A stretch of DNA of 64,000 nucleotides from Chrysemys picta bellii (taxonomy: Eukaryota > Chordata > Testudines > Emydidae): the NCBI RefSeq assembly GCF_011386835.1, contig NC_088792.1:218460394-218524393 (forward strand), in the 5' to 3' direction. This document shows, piece by piece, positions 1-12,380 of this stretch. The position numbers and the translations under genes were made by a program. Below the pieces are notes generated by a model. The model was not told where the DNA came from. It saw only the letters and a list, made by a program, of their open reading frames with translations, and searched no databases. Position 1 is the first letter of the stretch. Every line of letters begins with the position of its first letter.

Positions 1-242
1 CAATAATCATATTGCATTAAATGAAACTTTGATATTCAGCAATTAATTATCTTTCTTTTTCTCTCTTGCTCTGCAGCAGAGATCATGGGGATTAAATTAG
101 GCCAAACAAAACCCAACATCTGATGAACAAATATGACTTAGATTTGTTTTCACAGTCATATGACGATTCAAATTAAATGTCTTTTTAATGCAGCATGTTC
201 AATTAAAAACATTTTGAACCAGGTTGTATTTTTTTTCCTAAG

Positions 243-330
243 GGCGTTGGGACTTTTCAGTCTGATAGACAGTTTGTGGCCTCCATTAGTGCCTCTAAAA
301 GTTCCTGGTCAAAGTCAAGACTGTGAAGCG
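243..330 (+). CDS. SPIDR: SPIDR coding exon (first in window)
   Basis: The acceptor is a T-run ending CTAAG; the donor is GTAAGG after 330. The exon enters in phase 2 and leaves in phase 0. It encodes LGLFSLIDSLWPPLVPLK and a short hydrophilic tail ending DCEA, which I recognise from vertebrate SPIDR. The preceding exon is outside the window. Confidence 0.88.
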
Positions 331-524
331 GTAAGGTGTATTTTACTGAACTGTGTTTCTTCATCCAAAATTAAAGTTCTTGTATGTATAGTGTGCACAT
401 GTTTATTTGGGGTGTCAGATTCTCCCAGTCCCTTTAGCCATACAGCTATGCTCTAGTGCTTCTCCCTTCATTCTAGACTAACTGCCTACCTCCAACCCCT
501 AGACCAACACCTTGATCTCATCCA

Positions 525-685
525 CAGAGGCGGATTACAGTTTTGTAGGGGCTCGTCCCCATCCCTTCTGCCTGCAGTCCCCCCTCACCTCCCCAGCGCA
601 TGGAGGTGCCCATTTTTCCAGGGCCCCTCAATTGGCCGAGGCCCCTGGGACAGGCCCCGTTGGCCCAGTGGCTAATCCGCCACTG
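525..685. mobile_element. hAT-type non-autonomous element, 161 bp
   Basis: It starts CAGAGGCGGATTA and ends TAATCCGCCACTG, a near-perfect 13-bp terminal inverted repeat. It is flanked by an exact 8-bp direct repeat CTCATCCA at 517-524 and 686-693, the target duplication size of hAT transposons. The GC-rich interior has no transposase. Confidence 0.85.
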
Positions 686-2734
686 CTCATCCACCACTGT
701 AGGTGGTGACTACCTCATCGTTAACTCTCTGTACACATCATGGTGGAATACACCGTTGGTCATTAGTTTGGTAGTCCTCTCCTTCTACAGGAAATACAAA
801 TTAGATCAGATGCTATGAAGGCAAACCAGAAAATATAATGGTAGAACTCAGCAAGGACAGGGCTGTTCTACAGATCAAAGTCAGGGCTGTTCTAACTTCC
901 TTTGCATGCTGGAGTGATTCTGACTGTGGTACTCACTCTGCATGAAGTTTATCTTCTGGAGGTTTAACTGAGCACTAAAATAATCTTGGTATAATAAAAA
1001 ATAGTGTGAGCATTTCTGTGAATTTCAAACTAAAATGTGATGCTAATGTGCACTGCACATCTGGGATTTTATCTGTAAACATTTTCTTTAATTGATATTG
1101 TATTCAGAAAAGAAACTTTGCCTATTGTGTGTTGTTTGGGAGTATTACTCTGATGGGAAAATTTTGAGATGTGGTGGTGTTTTTAAACATTGAGAATCAG
1201 GTACCTATGCTGTTCTGGTATTTCTGTATAACTCTCACGTTGGAGAAAAGTTTGGTGTTATTTAATTATGTGCATAATATTAGAACCTACAATTCTCATC
1301 CGGGGCAGGGCCCCATTGTACTAGGTGCTATACAGACTTATACATTGGGTGTGCATGATTTAAAAATAAAGAAACTTACCCAGGGAGAAGAAAGTAACCA
1401 ACACAAAGGAAATTGAAAAAGGTGATTATTGTTGGTTATGCTAGAGAAAACATCCCATGAATCTCTTTGCTACAATGTACTTTTTACATTGCTAAGGGAT
1501 TTACATTGGAGAACAAAATTAAAACCCTGATGTTTTAAAATAATACCATTGAAGTTCTGACTTAACCTGAAAAAGCAAGACCAATTCTAAATAAACTACC
1601 GGTCTGTCCTGGATTCACCCCTCATACAATCTAGGTATTTCACAAGTCTCAAAAAAATTGATTGATGTATGTGCTGCAACAAGTAGGCAGCAGTGGGAGC
1701 ATCTATGGATGGAGCAGCACTCTTAAATGCTGTGTAATATTGTTATAACTTTCATTTGTTTTTAAATTATTTTACTTTAATAATAATAATAATTAATTAT
1801 AATCATTAAAAATAATCAATGGAGAGGAAACTTTCCATTGCCATACACTTCAACTGTATTTCACAAACTAGGATTCTAATGTTTGAAGATGCCACAATGA
1901 AGTTTATTATTGTTGCCAATTTTGGCAGTATGTGGTTTAATTTTGATACATTTCTTATTGATATAAATGTGCCTAGAAAGCAGAATCTTTTAGATATAAT
2001 TAAAAATATGAATAATAAAATGTTACTGTATGACGAGGTCTCTGGAATAGACTTCTCTTGTGCCATACATACACCAAACTATCTTTTTTGATATATTCAA
2101 AAGGAAACATTTTGTTTTGACATTTTTTTCTTATGTGGAAGTTCTTTTTAATGGCTGAACAGCTGTTTTCATTAATCCAGCTTTCCTTTATTATAGAACG
2201 TGTTTCATTAACTCCTAAACAACATCCCCAGAGTAGAATTTTACAAACTGATAAACAAAAATAAAACGATAGGGCTGACTCTGCATCCTGAGAAGCTATT
2301 CTAGTTTGAGGCCTCTTTGAATGGGGATTTCTAGTGTGGTTATTCCATCTCAAAACTGTTTAAGGATATAAGGGCTGGTCCTAGCACAGAGAAAAGTTCA
2401 TGTTGTTGCTAAATTGCTGCTGTTCTCCATTTTCTCTCTGTGCTGCCCAGGATTTAACTTGGCAGCTTTCAGCGTTCTCAGTAAAGCTGCTTCAGCTGTT
2501 TACTGTCACCCACCCACATGCAAAAAAATCCCCAAGTCTCGGAAGTCACACATTTTTTTGAAAACATGAAAATCATAGAATTCATAACTCATAACTGCCC
2601 TGTCACAAAGCTGTCATAGTGGTTGTCCATTGTGCCAAACTGTGATATTTTTGAGCTATGGATCAATGTCAAATTAGGAAAAAGGATGACTTACAAACTG
2701 ATTTAACTTGCGACATGAAAACATTAAATTTTCA

Positions 2735-2840
2735 TCGGTTCCTACTTCACCAGGGGTATTGTGAGTATCAGTTAAATGTTTGCATAGCACTTTGAAAATG
2801 TTAAGTGTGATGTAAGTCCTAAGTATTATTACTTATCATT
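2735..2840 (+). repeat. MIR/L2-like tail fragment
   Basis: The stretch from the tract GCATAGCACTTTGAAAATG to AAGTATTATTACTTATCATT resembles the 3' tails of MIR and L2 elements. It is diverged and was recognised by eye only. Confidence 0.4.
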
Positions 2841-2900
2841 ATTGGTCATATTGAAATACTTTTAATTAGGTCCCATATTTCTTTTATTTATTTTCAACAG

Positions 2901-3044
2901 ATTAAAACTAACCTTCCTCCTCCCAGCTTCTGTTACATTCTTACAGCTCAGCCTGATCCAAGACATGTCAATATAGGTGAGGAAGGACAGATTTCCAATT
3001 TGTACCTGCCCCCAACTATACGTAGTCTAAAGGAAATTCTTCAG
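2901..3044 (+). CDS. SPIDR: SPIDR coding exon
   Basis: The acceptor is TTTTCAACAG and the donor GTAACT. It is 144 nt, exactly 48 codons, phase 0 on both sides. It encodes a stretch with PPPSFCYILTAQPDPRHVNI followed by a hydrophilic loop and PTIRSLKEILQ. It reads straight into the next exon only 102 bp downstream. Confidence 0.9.
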
Positions 3045-3146
3045 GTAACTTTAAAAAAAAGTGCAATAACAGGTATTTTGTACTACTAATTTAATAGGTT
3101 CATAATACCATATTTGACTAATCTTCCATTTTAAATTGTATGGCAG

Positions 3147-3206
3147 GTTGGTGATTTTAATCAACGTTGTAGCTTTTGGGCACAAGTTATATATCGAAGG
3201 CTGCAG
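3147..3206 (+). CDS. SPIDR: SPIDR coding exon (20 codons)
   Basis: A 60-nt exon with acceptor GGCAG and donor GTAATT, phase 0 on both sides. It encodes VGDFNQRCSFWAQVIYRRLQ. It is too short to stand out as an open frame and is supported by continuity with the 2901 and 6995 exons. Confidence 0.88.
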
Positions 3207-6200
3207 GTAATTTTACTTTTTAGTAATGAAATGTACTAAAATCAATGTAATGTGTGTAAAGAAGCAGATATTTGCTGTGTTTAGATAAAACATTTACTTT
3301 TCAGATGCTCTTTAAGAGCTGTCTGAATGGAACTATTAGTAGGTAAGATATCCCTGTGAATGGGCAGCAAGAAGAACTATTCTACTTGGTCTCCCTTCTG
3401 TTTGGTTTAGAAAACTAATTTCTTCTGAATCAAGTGCTGTTTATCATGGGACAAATTTTCACTTATATATATCCAGGCAGCTTCCATTGAAACCAGTTGG
3501 GATCTGCAGTGATAACCAAAAAGAGAATCTGTTTTACAGTTGAATTCTGCCCTCAGATACACCTGAGAAGCCCCCATTCAGTGGTACATCTGAGTGCAGA
3601 CTTTGACAGATGATGGGTATAGAGAGAGAGAGTGATTCTGTCCTTGTGTGCAACTGGGCAGCTCCCCTTCGCTTCAAGGGGAGCCATCCAGGTGCACCCA
3701 AGAGCAGAATTTGGCTTCTCTAATCTACTAGTAAAAAGTAGGAGCTCCTAGATAAATCTGTCTGCCATGCACATTGGATTTTCTACTTTTGGATTTTTCT
3801 CAAAGTGATGCTCATCCCTCTGTATCAGTAGTTAGAAGGATTTTGCATTACTCATTTTCTGCAGACTACTGAATATGCAGTAGATGGAGGATTCCTTGAC
3901 AAGAAAAATGTCAAACAAAACTAATGAACAGAGATAAGGAAATTTGAAGGGATTTAATTCCAACAAGACCAGCTAAGAAGCTGGAAGTGCTCCGCACCAC
4001 CACGACACAGATCTGAATTCAATTTCAGGTCAAAAGTCTCTTGCTTCCAGGGCTCATGGGTTATAATCTAATACTTAGGCAAGCAGCACAATTGACTACT
4101 GAGAAATTAGTGCCTTTTATTGCTCAATAATGATTTCCCCAAGCTAAATGGCATGGGCATTTGTGTGGGTTTTAAAACAAGATGAAATTATGAGATCCTG
4201 AGGGCTTCAATAGGGGAATTAGATACACAGATTTGTCTCCCTGCCCTATTTTCAAACAAACAAACCAACAAACAAACAACAAAAAGAAACTTTCCTTTAA
4301 AAAATTGTTTTAATCACAGAAAAGTAGATTATGTTTGTAACTGGTTGGTCGATTAGGAGATCATTGATTTTAGATGTGCCTCTATCTGAATCAATATTGT
4401 GTAGCAGTATCCTATTCTAGAAGTTCCTGGTGACTTACTTAGAAAAGAGATGACTAAGCTGGGATACATTGCTTTGAAGAATTTTCATGTGCCTACCAGG
4501 AAAGACCTATATATACTTTCATGTTGTTAAAATGTTTGATAAGCCAGGTGTTGTTGTAAGTGATTATTTGCTATTTAACTGTATGTACTAGACTTCTGTA
4601 AATTAACAAGATAAGGACTCATAAATTATTGGAAAACTGTACTACAAAGGTAATGAAAAATGTTTCACTTTTGGATAGCTGCTCTCGGGATGTAACTTAC
4701 CTGTTGTTTGTGTGTCACTCATCTAATCCTTCCAAAAGTAAAATGTCATGTGCAGCAACTTGTTGATTGCTTCAGTCTTTGCCAAGAGGAGTTGTCCTTC
4801 ACACGCAAGATTATTGTGCAATAAAATGTGAAGTGAGGACCTTGATTCAGCTTTAATGTCTTCTTCAGACTCGTTATTCAGAACTGGGAAAATACTCTCA
4901 ATGAATTGTGTATATTTTGTAGTTAATTTATATTATTATACTTTAAAAAGCAGCAGTGTTCAGTCCAAATAGCCACTTGATCGGTATTCTGCAATGCCTT
5001 ATTTGGGTGAAGGGGGAATGGAAATATGCCTTTTATTTATTTATTTATTTATTCAGAATAAGTACTGTGGTATAAAAGGAAAATGAGGAAATATATTCCA
5101 TCTGTGCTTGAGGAGTTGTCCTTTTTTATAACTCAATCCTGCTGCTGTTTGTCTGTTGTTTCCTTTCTGTTCAGAACAAATTGTCACACATACAAAGATG
5201 ATGATTTTACAATGACTTGTGATTATTACTGTTGTTGTTATTTTACTTTTTGGCTGACTCTTCTGTTGTGTACCTCTAAAGACCAGCTTTTAAAAGCTCT
5301 GGGGTAACTCTCATGTGACAGCTGTAAAAGTCAGTCTTTCAAGACTGTTTTAAAACTCTGCACATATGGAAGATGATCAGATGCATGTAGCTGTTATAGA
5401 AGGAACTTGGGGATAAGTACAATAAAAAACATATACTAAGGAACCAGAATAAATTGTTGCATCTGAGTTATGAATTCTGCGAACTACCATTTCCAATCAG
5501 TGTATTTGTTCTGGGAGCTACTAATATGAACAAATGGCTAGTTTTAAAGGGTCTGATTTTTTTCAGTGGTTTGACTTTGCTGTTGGAAACAAGAGCTGAG
5601 GTTCTCGTTGCCTCATAACCTGTAATAGATGAATATGGCTTTAAGAGTTCATGTATCTTTATTTTTAGAAATGTAGACATGCTCTTGGGGCGGTAGGTGA
5701 GGTGAAGGAAGTTAGTTAAACTCCAATAACTAATTGAGATGATAAAGATTCTGATATTTGCAGAGTATCTTCTACTTATGTGATTCAATAAAAATTGTAA
5801 TGTATTCTTGAAAATTAAAAGTATACATGATGTTCTAGTAGCACCCATCACCATATTCTCTAAGCTCTGAAGTATTGTTTTAAAAAAATCATAAATCCTT
5901 CAGAAAAAAAGTTACACAATGTTTATATTTCCTTGAATACTTGGATCTAAAATAAGTTTATTTATCTAAAAATCTCTTTTCTCTATCATGCACACACACT
6001 ACTTCATCATTATAGAGCTGCTCCTGAGTGCTCTCTTTGCATGAATTGTAGATATAAAATAAAACACTGAAGCATTTAAGGTGGATTGGGAACACACAGA
6101 GAATTACAAAAGCTTTGCAAACAGACACAAGAAAACGCAAATTGCCAAACTTTAGCGCAGCTGATCTTGGTAGATCTTTTAATAAATTTAATATCTATCT

Positions 6201-6994
6201 GGCTAGTTTGTTCATCAAAGTAATGTGAAACATTTTAAAACACTAATGAGCTACTGTTAATCATGTTTTCAGATATGAAGTCGAACATAAAGTGTAGGTA
6301 TTTTGGCTGTGACATCATCTGTTTTCATGTTGGTAATTTTAGTAATACCATAATATATTTCTTCCTGTCCTAAATAAGCAGAAGACTTATGTAGTCAGGG
6401 TTGATTTATATGTATTTTTCAGAATTTTTGAAAGATGCTATTTGTTCACCAGTAAGAAAAACATCCAATTTTGTAACCTATAGCAGCTGTTACCTAGGGA
6501 GTGGTGCATATGAGAGAGTCTGATGACAATATTTGCTGAATTTGCTTATGCAGGAATAACGTCAGTGTGAGCCTTTTTTAACTACAAAGCTCATATAGGG
6601 CCTAGTCCAGACTAGTATAAAAGGTGTATTTTTAAAACATTGCTATCTAACACATTTTAACTAAACATTTTAAAAATCTAGTGTGGATGGAGCAAATTGT
6701 ATTATAACACTAGCTGGTTGAGGTAACCCCAGGCTCCCCACTCAGGTCGACCAGCTAAATTAAGATAAAAGATGTTAATCTGCATCTGTGTCAGGGAAAG
6801 GGTTAACGCATGTTAACTAATCCTGTCCTAACCCTCACTTCTCTTCCTGTCCAAACTCTAAACATCATGGTCTAAGTGAGTTTTGTTTGTTATGAGGAGA
6901 TGAAGCTGTTTTAGTCTTCAGTTCTGCTATTAGTTTAATCAAATTGTATTACAATTAAATGAAAATGTTTTGCCCTTTCTTTTTGAAATCCTAG
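3207..6994 (+). other. SPIDR intron, mostly without recognised content
   Basis: A 3.8-kb AT-rich intron. An (ATTT)n run lies at 5031-5054 and an A/C-rich CAAA run near 4253-4280. A fragment at about 6600-6725 (GGGCCTAGTCCAGACTAG) resembles the CTGGTCTACAC transposon family seen at 31411. No other exon found. Confidence 0.5.
5031..5054. repeat. (ATTT)n microsatellite
   Basis: About six tandem copies of a TTTA tetranucleotide inside a SPIDR intron. Confidence 0.85.
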
Positions 6995-7205
6995 GTAAAA
7001 TGTAGTGTTTCTGTGGGTCAAAGGGAGTTTTGGTTATTTGTGACTGACTTCACACTGCAGAACGGGGCTAAAGACAACTGTGGAACTCCAAAGACTGTAC
7101 CTGTATATTTTGCTTCATCATGTGTTCTTGATGAGAAAGTGATGGAGGCACTCACCAATGCGTCCCATTGTGTTATCTTCTTCAAGGATGCTTTGCGAGG
7201 AAATG
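6995..7205 (+). CDS. SPIDR: SPIDR coding exon
   Basis: The acceptor is TGAAATCCTAG and the donor GTAAGC. It is 211 nt, entering in phase 0 and leaving in phase 1. It encodes a beta-rich segment starting VKCSVSVGQREFWLFVTDF and ending VIFFKDALRGN. Alternating hydrophobic residues fit an OB-like fold, which is an inference. The open frame runs past the donor into the intron before stopping. Confidence 0.92.
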
Positions 7206-8310
7206 GTAAGCTGTTTATTCATGGTACTGGGGCAATTAGAGCCAAACTAAATTAACTGTGACCCTTGGGCATTCAAATCTTTATTATAGACATTCAATCT
7301 TCTGAGACTCTAAGACACTCAGATCAAAATGAAGCATTGCAAGCTGGGATCCAGTATCTGGGAAGGGGGAATTGTAACTGTTGTTTTCAGTAATTTTTTT
7401 TCATTCTTTTACATTAACTGAATTTACTCCCCCTAGAAGGAGTAGGGTTAATGACAACCAGAGACTTGACACCTCTATTTCCCTACAGCCAGAGGCATTG
7501 CAAGCTGCCCCATACTGCCTTTTCAGTGTAGCTCTTCCATGACCACACAGTCATCTATGGGAAGAGAGTTCCATTTCTATGCCCAGTCATTCTTTGACCT
7601 CTCTTCCAAGGCATCCAGTTAGCATGCCAGTTTAGTGCCAATGGTTGTGACAATATTAGGACGTGCATATTTGTCCACCAGGGAATACAGTTTGAGAATA
7701 CCAAATTGATTTCACATAAGATGTCAAATATTCATGACTTTCAGTCACCATTGATCCAGCCTAGGATTGAGCCACTGACCTACTTATGAAAGGCTCCATG
7801 TCCTGCTACCAAATCCATTGAACAATCTATTTACCCATAGGAGTTGAAATCTGGTCCATATTATGCAAATGAGATGTGGCATTTAGGTGCAGGTGAGTAA
7901 AAGTTTGGGTAATTCCTACTTTGGAGAGTAAAGTACTGCATGTGCCTTGCCTTAGGACAGATTTAAACAAATAAAAACACCTCCAAGAGAAGTACAAACT
8001 TATATGATTAAACAACAGACAAAAAACACATGCTTCCAGTGAATAAATTACAATCCTGTTTGAATTGAATTTGAATCTCTCTTTTTTAAAAAATCTGACG
8101 TAGCAAAATCTTTTTGCCCAGAAGGCACTGAGCTTACCAAGAGCATTATATGTATTTAATTAAAAAAACAAATATGTTGTTGTGGAGGAAACCTGAAATA
8201 ATCCATCTATCTGGTTAGTAATGGGCAGAAAGCATTGTCTTTATTGGCCATGACAACATGGTCACCTTTTTCCTTATTACTGTAATAAATTGAAATGTCT
8301 TTGTTGGCAG
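7206..8310 (+). other. SPIDR intron, nothing recognised
   Basis: A 1.1-kb AT-rich intron between two SPIDR exons. No repeat family, RNA gene or exon-like segment was recognised. Confidence 0.5.
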
Positions 8311-8463
8311 GTAGGATTATTTGTGTTGAACGTACCGTTCTCTTGTTACAAAAGCCCCTTTTGTACACGGCTGCCGAGGCTGACTTTAGTGAGCTGACTA
8401 ACCCTGTCAGACTAGATGAACTGGATTCTACAACACAGGCCAATTCCATTTGTACCATAAGAG
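8311..8463 (+). CDS. SPIDR: SPIDR coding exon with a weak donor
   Basis: The acceptor is TGTTGGCAG. The exon enters in phase 1 and encodes RIICVERTVLLLQKPLLYTA and onward to NSICTIR. Only the donor at 8464 (GTTGGT) gives the phase 1 exit that the next exon at 15803 needs. A better-looking GTACAG at 8468 would shift the frame. The intron that follows is 7.3 kb and repeat-filled. Confidence 0.88.
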
Positions 8464-9565
8464 GTTGGTACAGCCTTTTTTAAATGAATGTTGCTAACTA
8501 TTTATGTTCATTTTAAGCATTTAGGTCCCTTGAATAAAACAGTGTATTGAAGAAAAAGGGGGGGGGGGGAAGGGGGTGGCTTGGGGGCAGTTGCTGTGTG
8601 TCATTAGGACAGTCAGGTTTATATCTCTTCTTGGGTTTTCATTGCCTTGTTGCTGTGGAAGAGTCTTTTCCCCTGCACACTGTTGCCATTCTGAGCTCTG
8701 CGTGGTCAGTGTTCCCATTCAATGCCTGTGTGCGCATGCATGCGTGTACACACAAATCTTTGCTGTAAAATGTTGCATTCTTTCACTTCATATGTCAGTT
8801 TGCACCAGACTTCCCTATCTTACCAACTGGGTATTAAAGCACATAATTGTAAAAATGAAGAGCTATTTTTAATGCTAAAGGTACACACAAAAACCCCTCA
8901 GTCCCTGCTCTTCCTTTAGTTGTGAAGGAAGGGTTACAGAAGAAATTGGAGAGGGAGTTGTGCTGCTGGTGATCTGGGCAGATGTATTTTATGGAACTTC
9001 CTCTGGCGTTCGCCCCATTTGATTTTACAGTTACTTTCACTTAGGGTATCTGTTATTTTATTAATATTCTCCTGGGTCCTTTTGTTCTAATGCAGAATGT
9101 AAAATATCTTCTCCTATTATAGGCAGAGCTTTCTCTGTCTGTAGATAATCTCTCTTCTTGTATTTTCACATAGTAACTAATAGTTTACAGTGTTTAAAAT
9201 GGATTTTCACTGCTTTGTTTGTTTGGCTACTTCCTCTTTGAATCTTTCTAGTGGAAGAATAGTAGAGGATCGTGTAGCATGGCTGTTCTTGTAGTAACAA
9301 ATTTATTTGGTGAAATGATTAACAAAGGAGGTGTATCTTTCCTGAAATGCTTGCAGCTTCTCCATTTGTATTTGATAACAGCATAAGATTATTAATATTT
9401 CTGTTCATATGAGAGAGTCCAACTGTTCATATGAGAGAGTTCTAGTAGTTCGTACCACATATGCTTTGTGGGAGGATTAACTGTTTAACAGTATTTTTTT
9501 TCAGTGAATGATTCAGATACGATATTCTGATTTTGACACTTGATGTCTTCATATTTAAATTAAAT

Positions 9566-9755
9566 TAGTGGAGATATCCTAGCTCCTAGAACTGGAAGGG
9601 ACCTTGAAAGGTCATTGAGTCCAGCCCCCTGCCTTCACTAGCAGGACCAAATACTGATTTTTGCCCCAGACCCCTAAATGGCCCCCTCAAGGATTGAACT
9701 CACAACCCTGGGTTTAGCAGGCCAATGCTCAAGCCATTGAGCTATCCGTCCCCCC
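9566..9755 (-). mobile_element. tRNA-derived SINE with CR1-like tail, copy 1
   Basis: Read on the minus strand, it starts with a tRNA-like head (A box near ATAGCTCAATGG, B box near GGTTGTGAGTTCAATCC) and ends with a CR1-type 3' segment containing TGGACTCAATGACCTTTCAA. This organisation is that of the turtle pol III SINE. It is nearly full length. Confidence 0.8.
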
Positions 9756-9756
9756 T

Positions 9757-9848
9757 AAATTAATGGAGATATCCCATCTCATAGAGCTGTAAGGGACCCT
9801 GAAAGGTCATCGAGTCCAGCCCCCTGCCTTCACTAGCAGGACCAAGTA
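9757..9848 (-). mobile_element. tRNA-derived SINE, truncated copy 2
   Basis: Only the CR1-like tail half of the same SINE, minus strand. It shares the GAGATATCCCATCTC end and the GTCCAGCCCCCTGCC core with its neighbours. The head is missing. Confidence 0.75.
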
Positions 9849-9861
9849 TTGGACCTATTGG

Positions 9862-10062
9862 AGGGAGGGATAGCTCAGTGGTTTGAGCATTGGCCTGCTA
9901 AACCCAGGGTTGTGAGTTCAATCCTTGAGGGGGCCACTTAAGGATCTTGGGCAAAATCAGTACTTGGTCCTGCTAGTGAAGGCAGGGGGCTGGACTCGAT
10001 GACTTTTCAGGGTCCCTTCCAGTTCTAGGAGACGGGATATCTCCATTTATTATTATTATTAT
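9862..10062 (+). mobile_element. tRNA-derived SINE with CR1-like tail, copy 3
   Basis: A full copy on the plus strand. It has the A box TAGCTCAGTGG, the B box region GGTTGTGAGTTCAATCC, the tail GACTCGATGACTTTTCAGGG and a terminal (TTA)n run. It faces copies 1 and 2 head to head. Confidence 0.85.
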
Positions 10063-11574
10063 ATTTAAGCCCCACTCCAAGAGGCACTGTTTCCAGCTGT
10101 ACTGATAAATTGCTCAACTGATGATAATCACCACCCTGCCTGTTCCTAAATATTGTCAATTGACCAGACATTCTATCCACTCATTAATCAATGTGACAAG
10201 CTGAAGAAAACTTCACACCTATTGATTTTGGAGCTTTCAGTCAGCACACTTTCTTTAGCCACCAGTTCTCATTCCCATTAGTGACCAGTGTCCAATTTTC
10301 CAGATGCAGCCCAGATAGGCCATTCTCAGTCTCTTCATGCTGATGACAGCAGCACTCCAAAGAAATATAAGACATGTCTAAAAGTCAAATTACAACTCCT
10401 GATGGGTCCTTAAAAAGAGAGATCTCAGGGCCAGAGTCTAAAACTCCTTGAAGTTGAGGAAAAACTATGGACTTGGTAATTCTGTACAGCATTTAAACCT
10501 GTTTAGATTCTGCATACCATTTTATATTGTGGGACATGTGTGATTGTCACCTGATTAGTGTGTCTGCCACTGCTTTCACGTGGGTTGGTACTCACCTTTT
10601 GCTATCATCTTTGATGGTTTCACTGGGGAGTTCACCTCTTCATCCAAGTAAGAGTGAATTTCAACACTTCGGGTAATCTAGTCAATAAAATTTGTATCCA
10701 TTTTTCTCTCTAATTACTTGGATTACATAGTGCTGGTGCTAAATAAAGTATTTGGAATACTATACAAAAGATTAAAATAAATCAGAAGGCTGAGGTAGAA
10801 GAAATTGATCTACCAAAATAAGGACAGTTTAAAAATAACTTCAAAAAAGTTCTGGTGGAAGAAGTGAGGGCAGAGATGTACTTAAAAAATGGATGACTAT
10901 CCTTCCTCCATTCAGAAAAGAGGCAGTAATATACTGTGGCAGGTTGTGTAAAAATCTTGTAATAACAAATTCTAATTAAATACATCTTGCACATCCCCCC
11001 ATGCATTATAAATATTAATTTTCATCACAAAAACAAAAGAAAATGAATTAATGAAAAAGTTATCCACTTACTTCATGCTGTGTCATGCCTGATGGTCTCT
11101 GCTTACATGTTACAGATTGCTCTTCAGCAAATGTACACTGCCCTTGAAAATCACTTTTTATCAGAAGTCTGTGTTTTCTTTGCTTATATACTTAACTGTC
11201 AGGTCTTTTGAGCCATTCATTCAAGCCACATAAATTCTGCTTCAGAATTCAATGATTGTCTTCTTAATGTCAGCTCTTGGATTTCTTCAAATTTCATGAA
11301 ACTGAAAATCAAAGTTTTGTTGGTTTGTCCTAATTGCATGCAATGTATCTCCCCCTCCTTCCTGCCGGTCCCTTTCAGTAATGTTTTTATAATGGGAAAG
11401 TAAATGTGTTGCCACATGGCTATCAGCCACCTTCTTGTCTTTCTGGGATTTTATTTTCATTGTATTGGCTGTATTGTAAAATTGAGAGACTTTTGCTCAA
11501 AAAGATCTGTAATTACTAGTCAGTGCCTTTGCCATATCAGCTACGGGTTGATTTAATGTAATTTGTCACTTGCA

Positions 11575-11990
11575 GTTGTCCCAGAACCTGTAGGAGAACA
11601 CTTCAACCTCCCTGGCCACACAATAGCAGATGTAAAGGTAGCCATCTTACAGCAAAAAAACCTTCAGAACCAGACTCCATAGAGAAACTGCTGAGCTCCA
11701 GTTCATTTGCAAATTTGACACCATCAGATCAGGATTAAACAAAGACTGTGAATGGCTATCCAACTACAGAAGCAGTTTCTCCTCCCTTGGTGTTCACACC
11801 TCAACTGCTAGCAGAGCACCTCACCCTCCCTGATTGAACTAACCTCGTTATCTCCATACTGATTTATACCTGCCTCTGGAAATTTCCATTACTTGCATCT
11901 GAAGAAGTGAGGTTCTTACCCACGAAAGCTTATGCTCCCAATACTTCGGTTAGTCTTAAAGGTGCCACAGGACCCTCTGATACTTTTTTG
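11575..11990 (+). mobile_element. Retroelement 3' segment (abundant turtle repeat)
   Basis: It contains AACACTTCAACCTCCCTGGC and the block GAAGAAGTGAGGTTCTTACC found again in the palindromic insertion at 29534. It ends at ACTTTTTT, an internal T tract, so the terminal part seen in the other copies (ACACGGCTACCCC) is missing. I recognise the family as common in turtles but cannot assign its class. The TGCAG at its left edge looks like an acceptor but is not an exon. Confidence 0.65.
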
Positions 11991-12188
11991 AAGTAGTTGA
12001 AGTTCTGATGCACCCTGACATTAAAATGAAGGATTCATATTTGTATTGTCAGATATTTTTTCTTCATTTGCCCACTTTGATGATTGGAAAGCCATTGCCT
12101 GCTGTCAGATATTTATCAGCACAGAAAGAAGAGGAATTATTAAACTGGAAAGAGTGAAAAGATCAAGCCAAATTCCTACAATGAAGTA

Positions 12189-12380
12189 ATAAGAACCTAA
12201 GAATGCCTTTACTAAGTTAAACCAATGGTTCATATAACCCAGTATCTTGTCTTCAGACAGCAGCCACTGCCAAGTGCGTCAGAGGGAATGAACAGAACAG
12301 GCAGTCATTGAGTAATTCATCCCCTGTTGTCCACTCCCAGCTTCTATTAGCCAGGATGGGCAGGGATGGTGTCCCTAGTC
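12189..12380 (+). repeat. Old interspersed repeat next to the CR1
   Basis: A diverged copy of a common turtle repeat, with the blocks AACCAATGGTTCATATAACC and GAGGGAATGAACAGAACAGG. Its end passes into the CR1 remnant. Class not assigned. Confidence 0.5.

Larger units (their letters stand above)
331..2900 (+). other. SPIDR intron with small repeats
   Basis: An AT-rich intron. It holds a 161-bp hAT-type element at 525-685, an old repeat motif GGCCCCATTGTACTAGG near 1310 (relatives near 49100 and 63740), and a MIR/L2-like tail near 2740-2840. No further coding exon is seen. Confidence 0.6.

Noticed and set aside
1819..2353. Overlapping AT-rich open frames in the first intron
   Set aside because: AT-rich, no known similarity and no splice context; shadows of random sequence.
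11575..11640. Possible extra SPIDR exon after TTGCAG
   Set aside because: It is the edge of a dispersed repeat. The 8311 and 15803 exons already join in phase without it.
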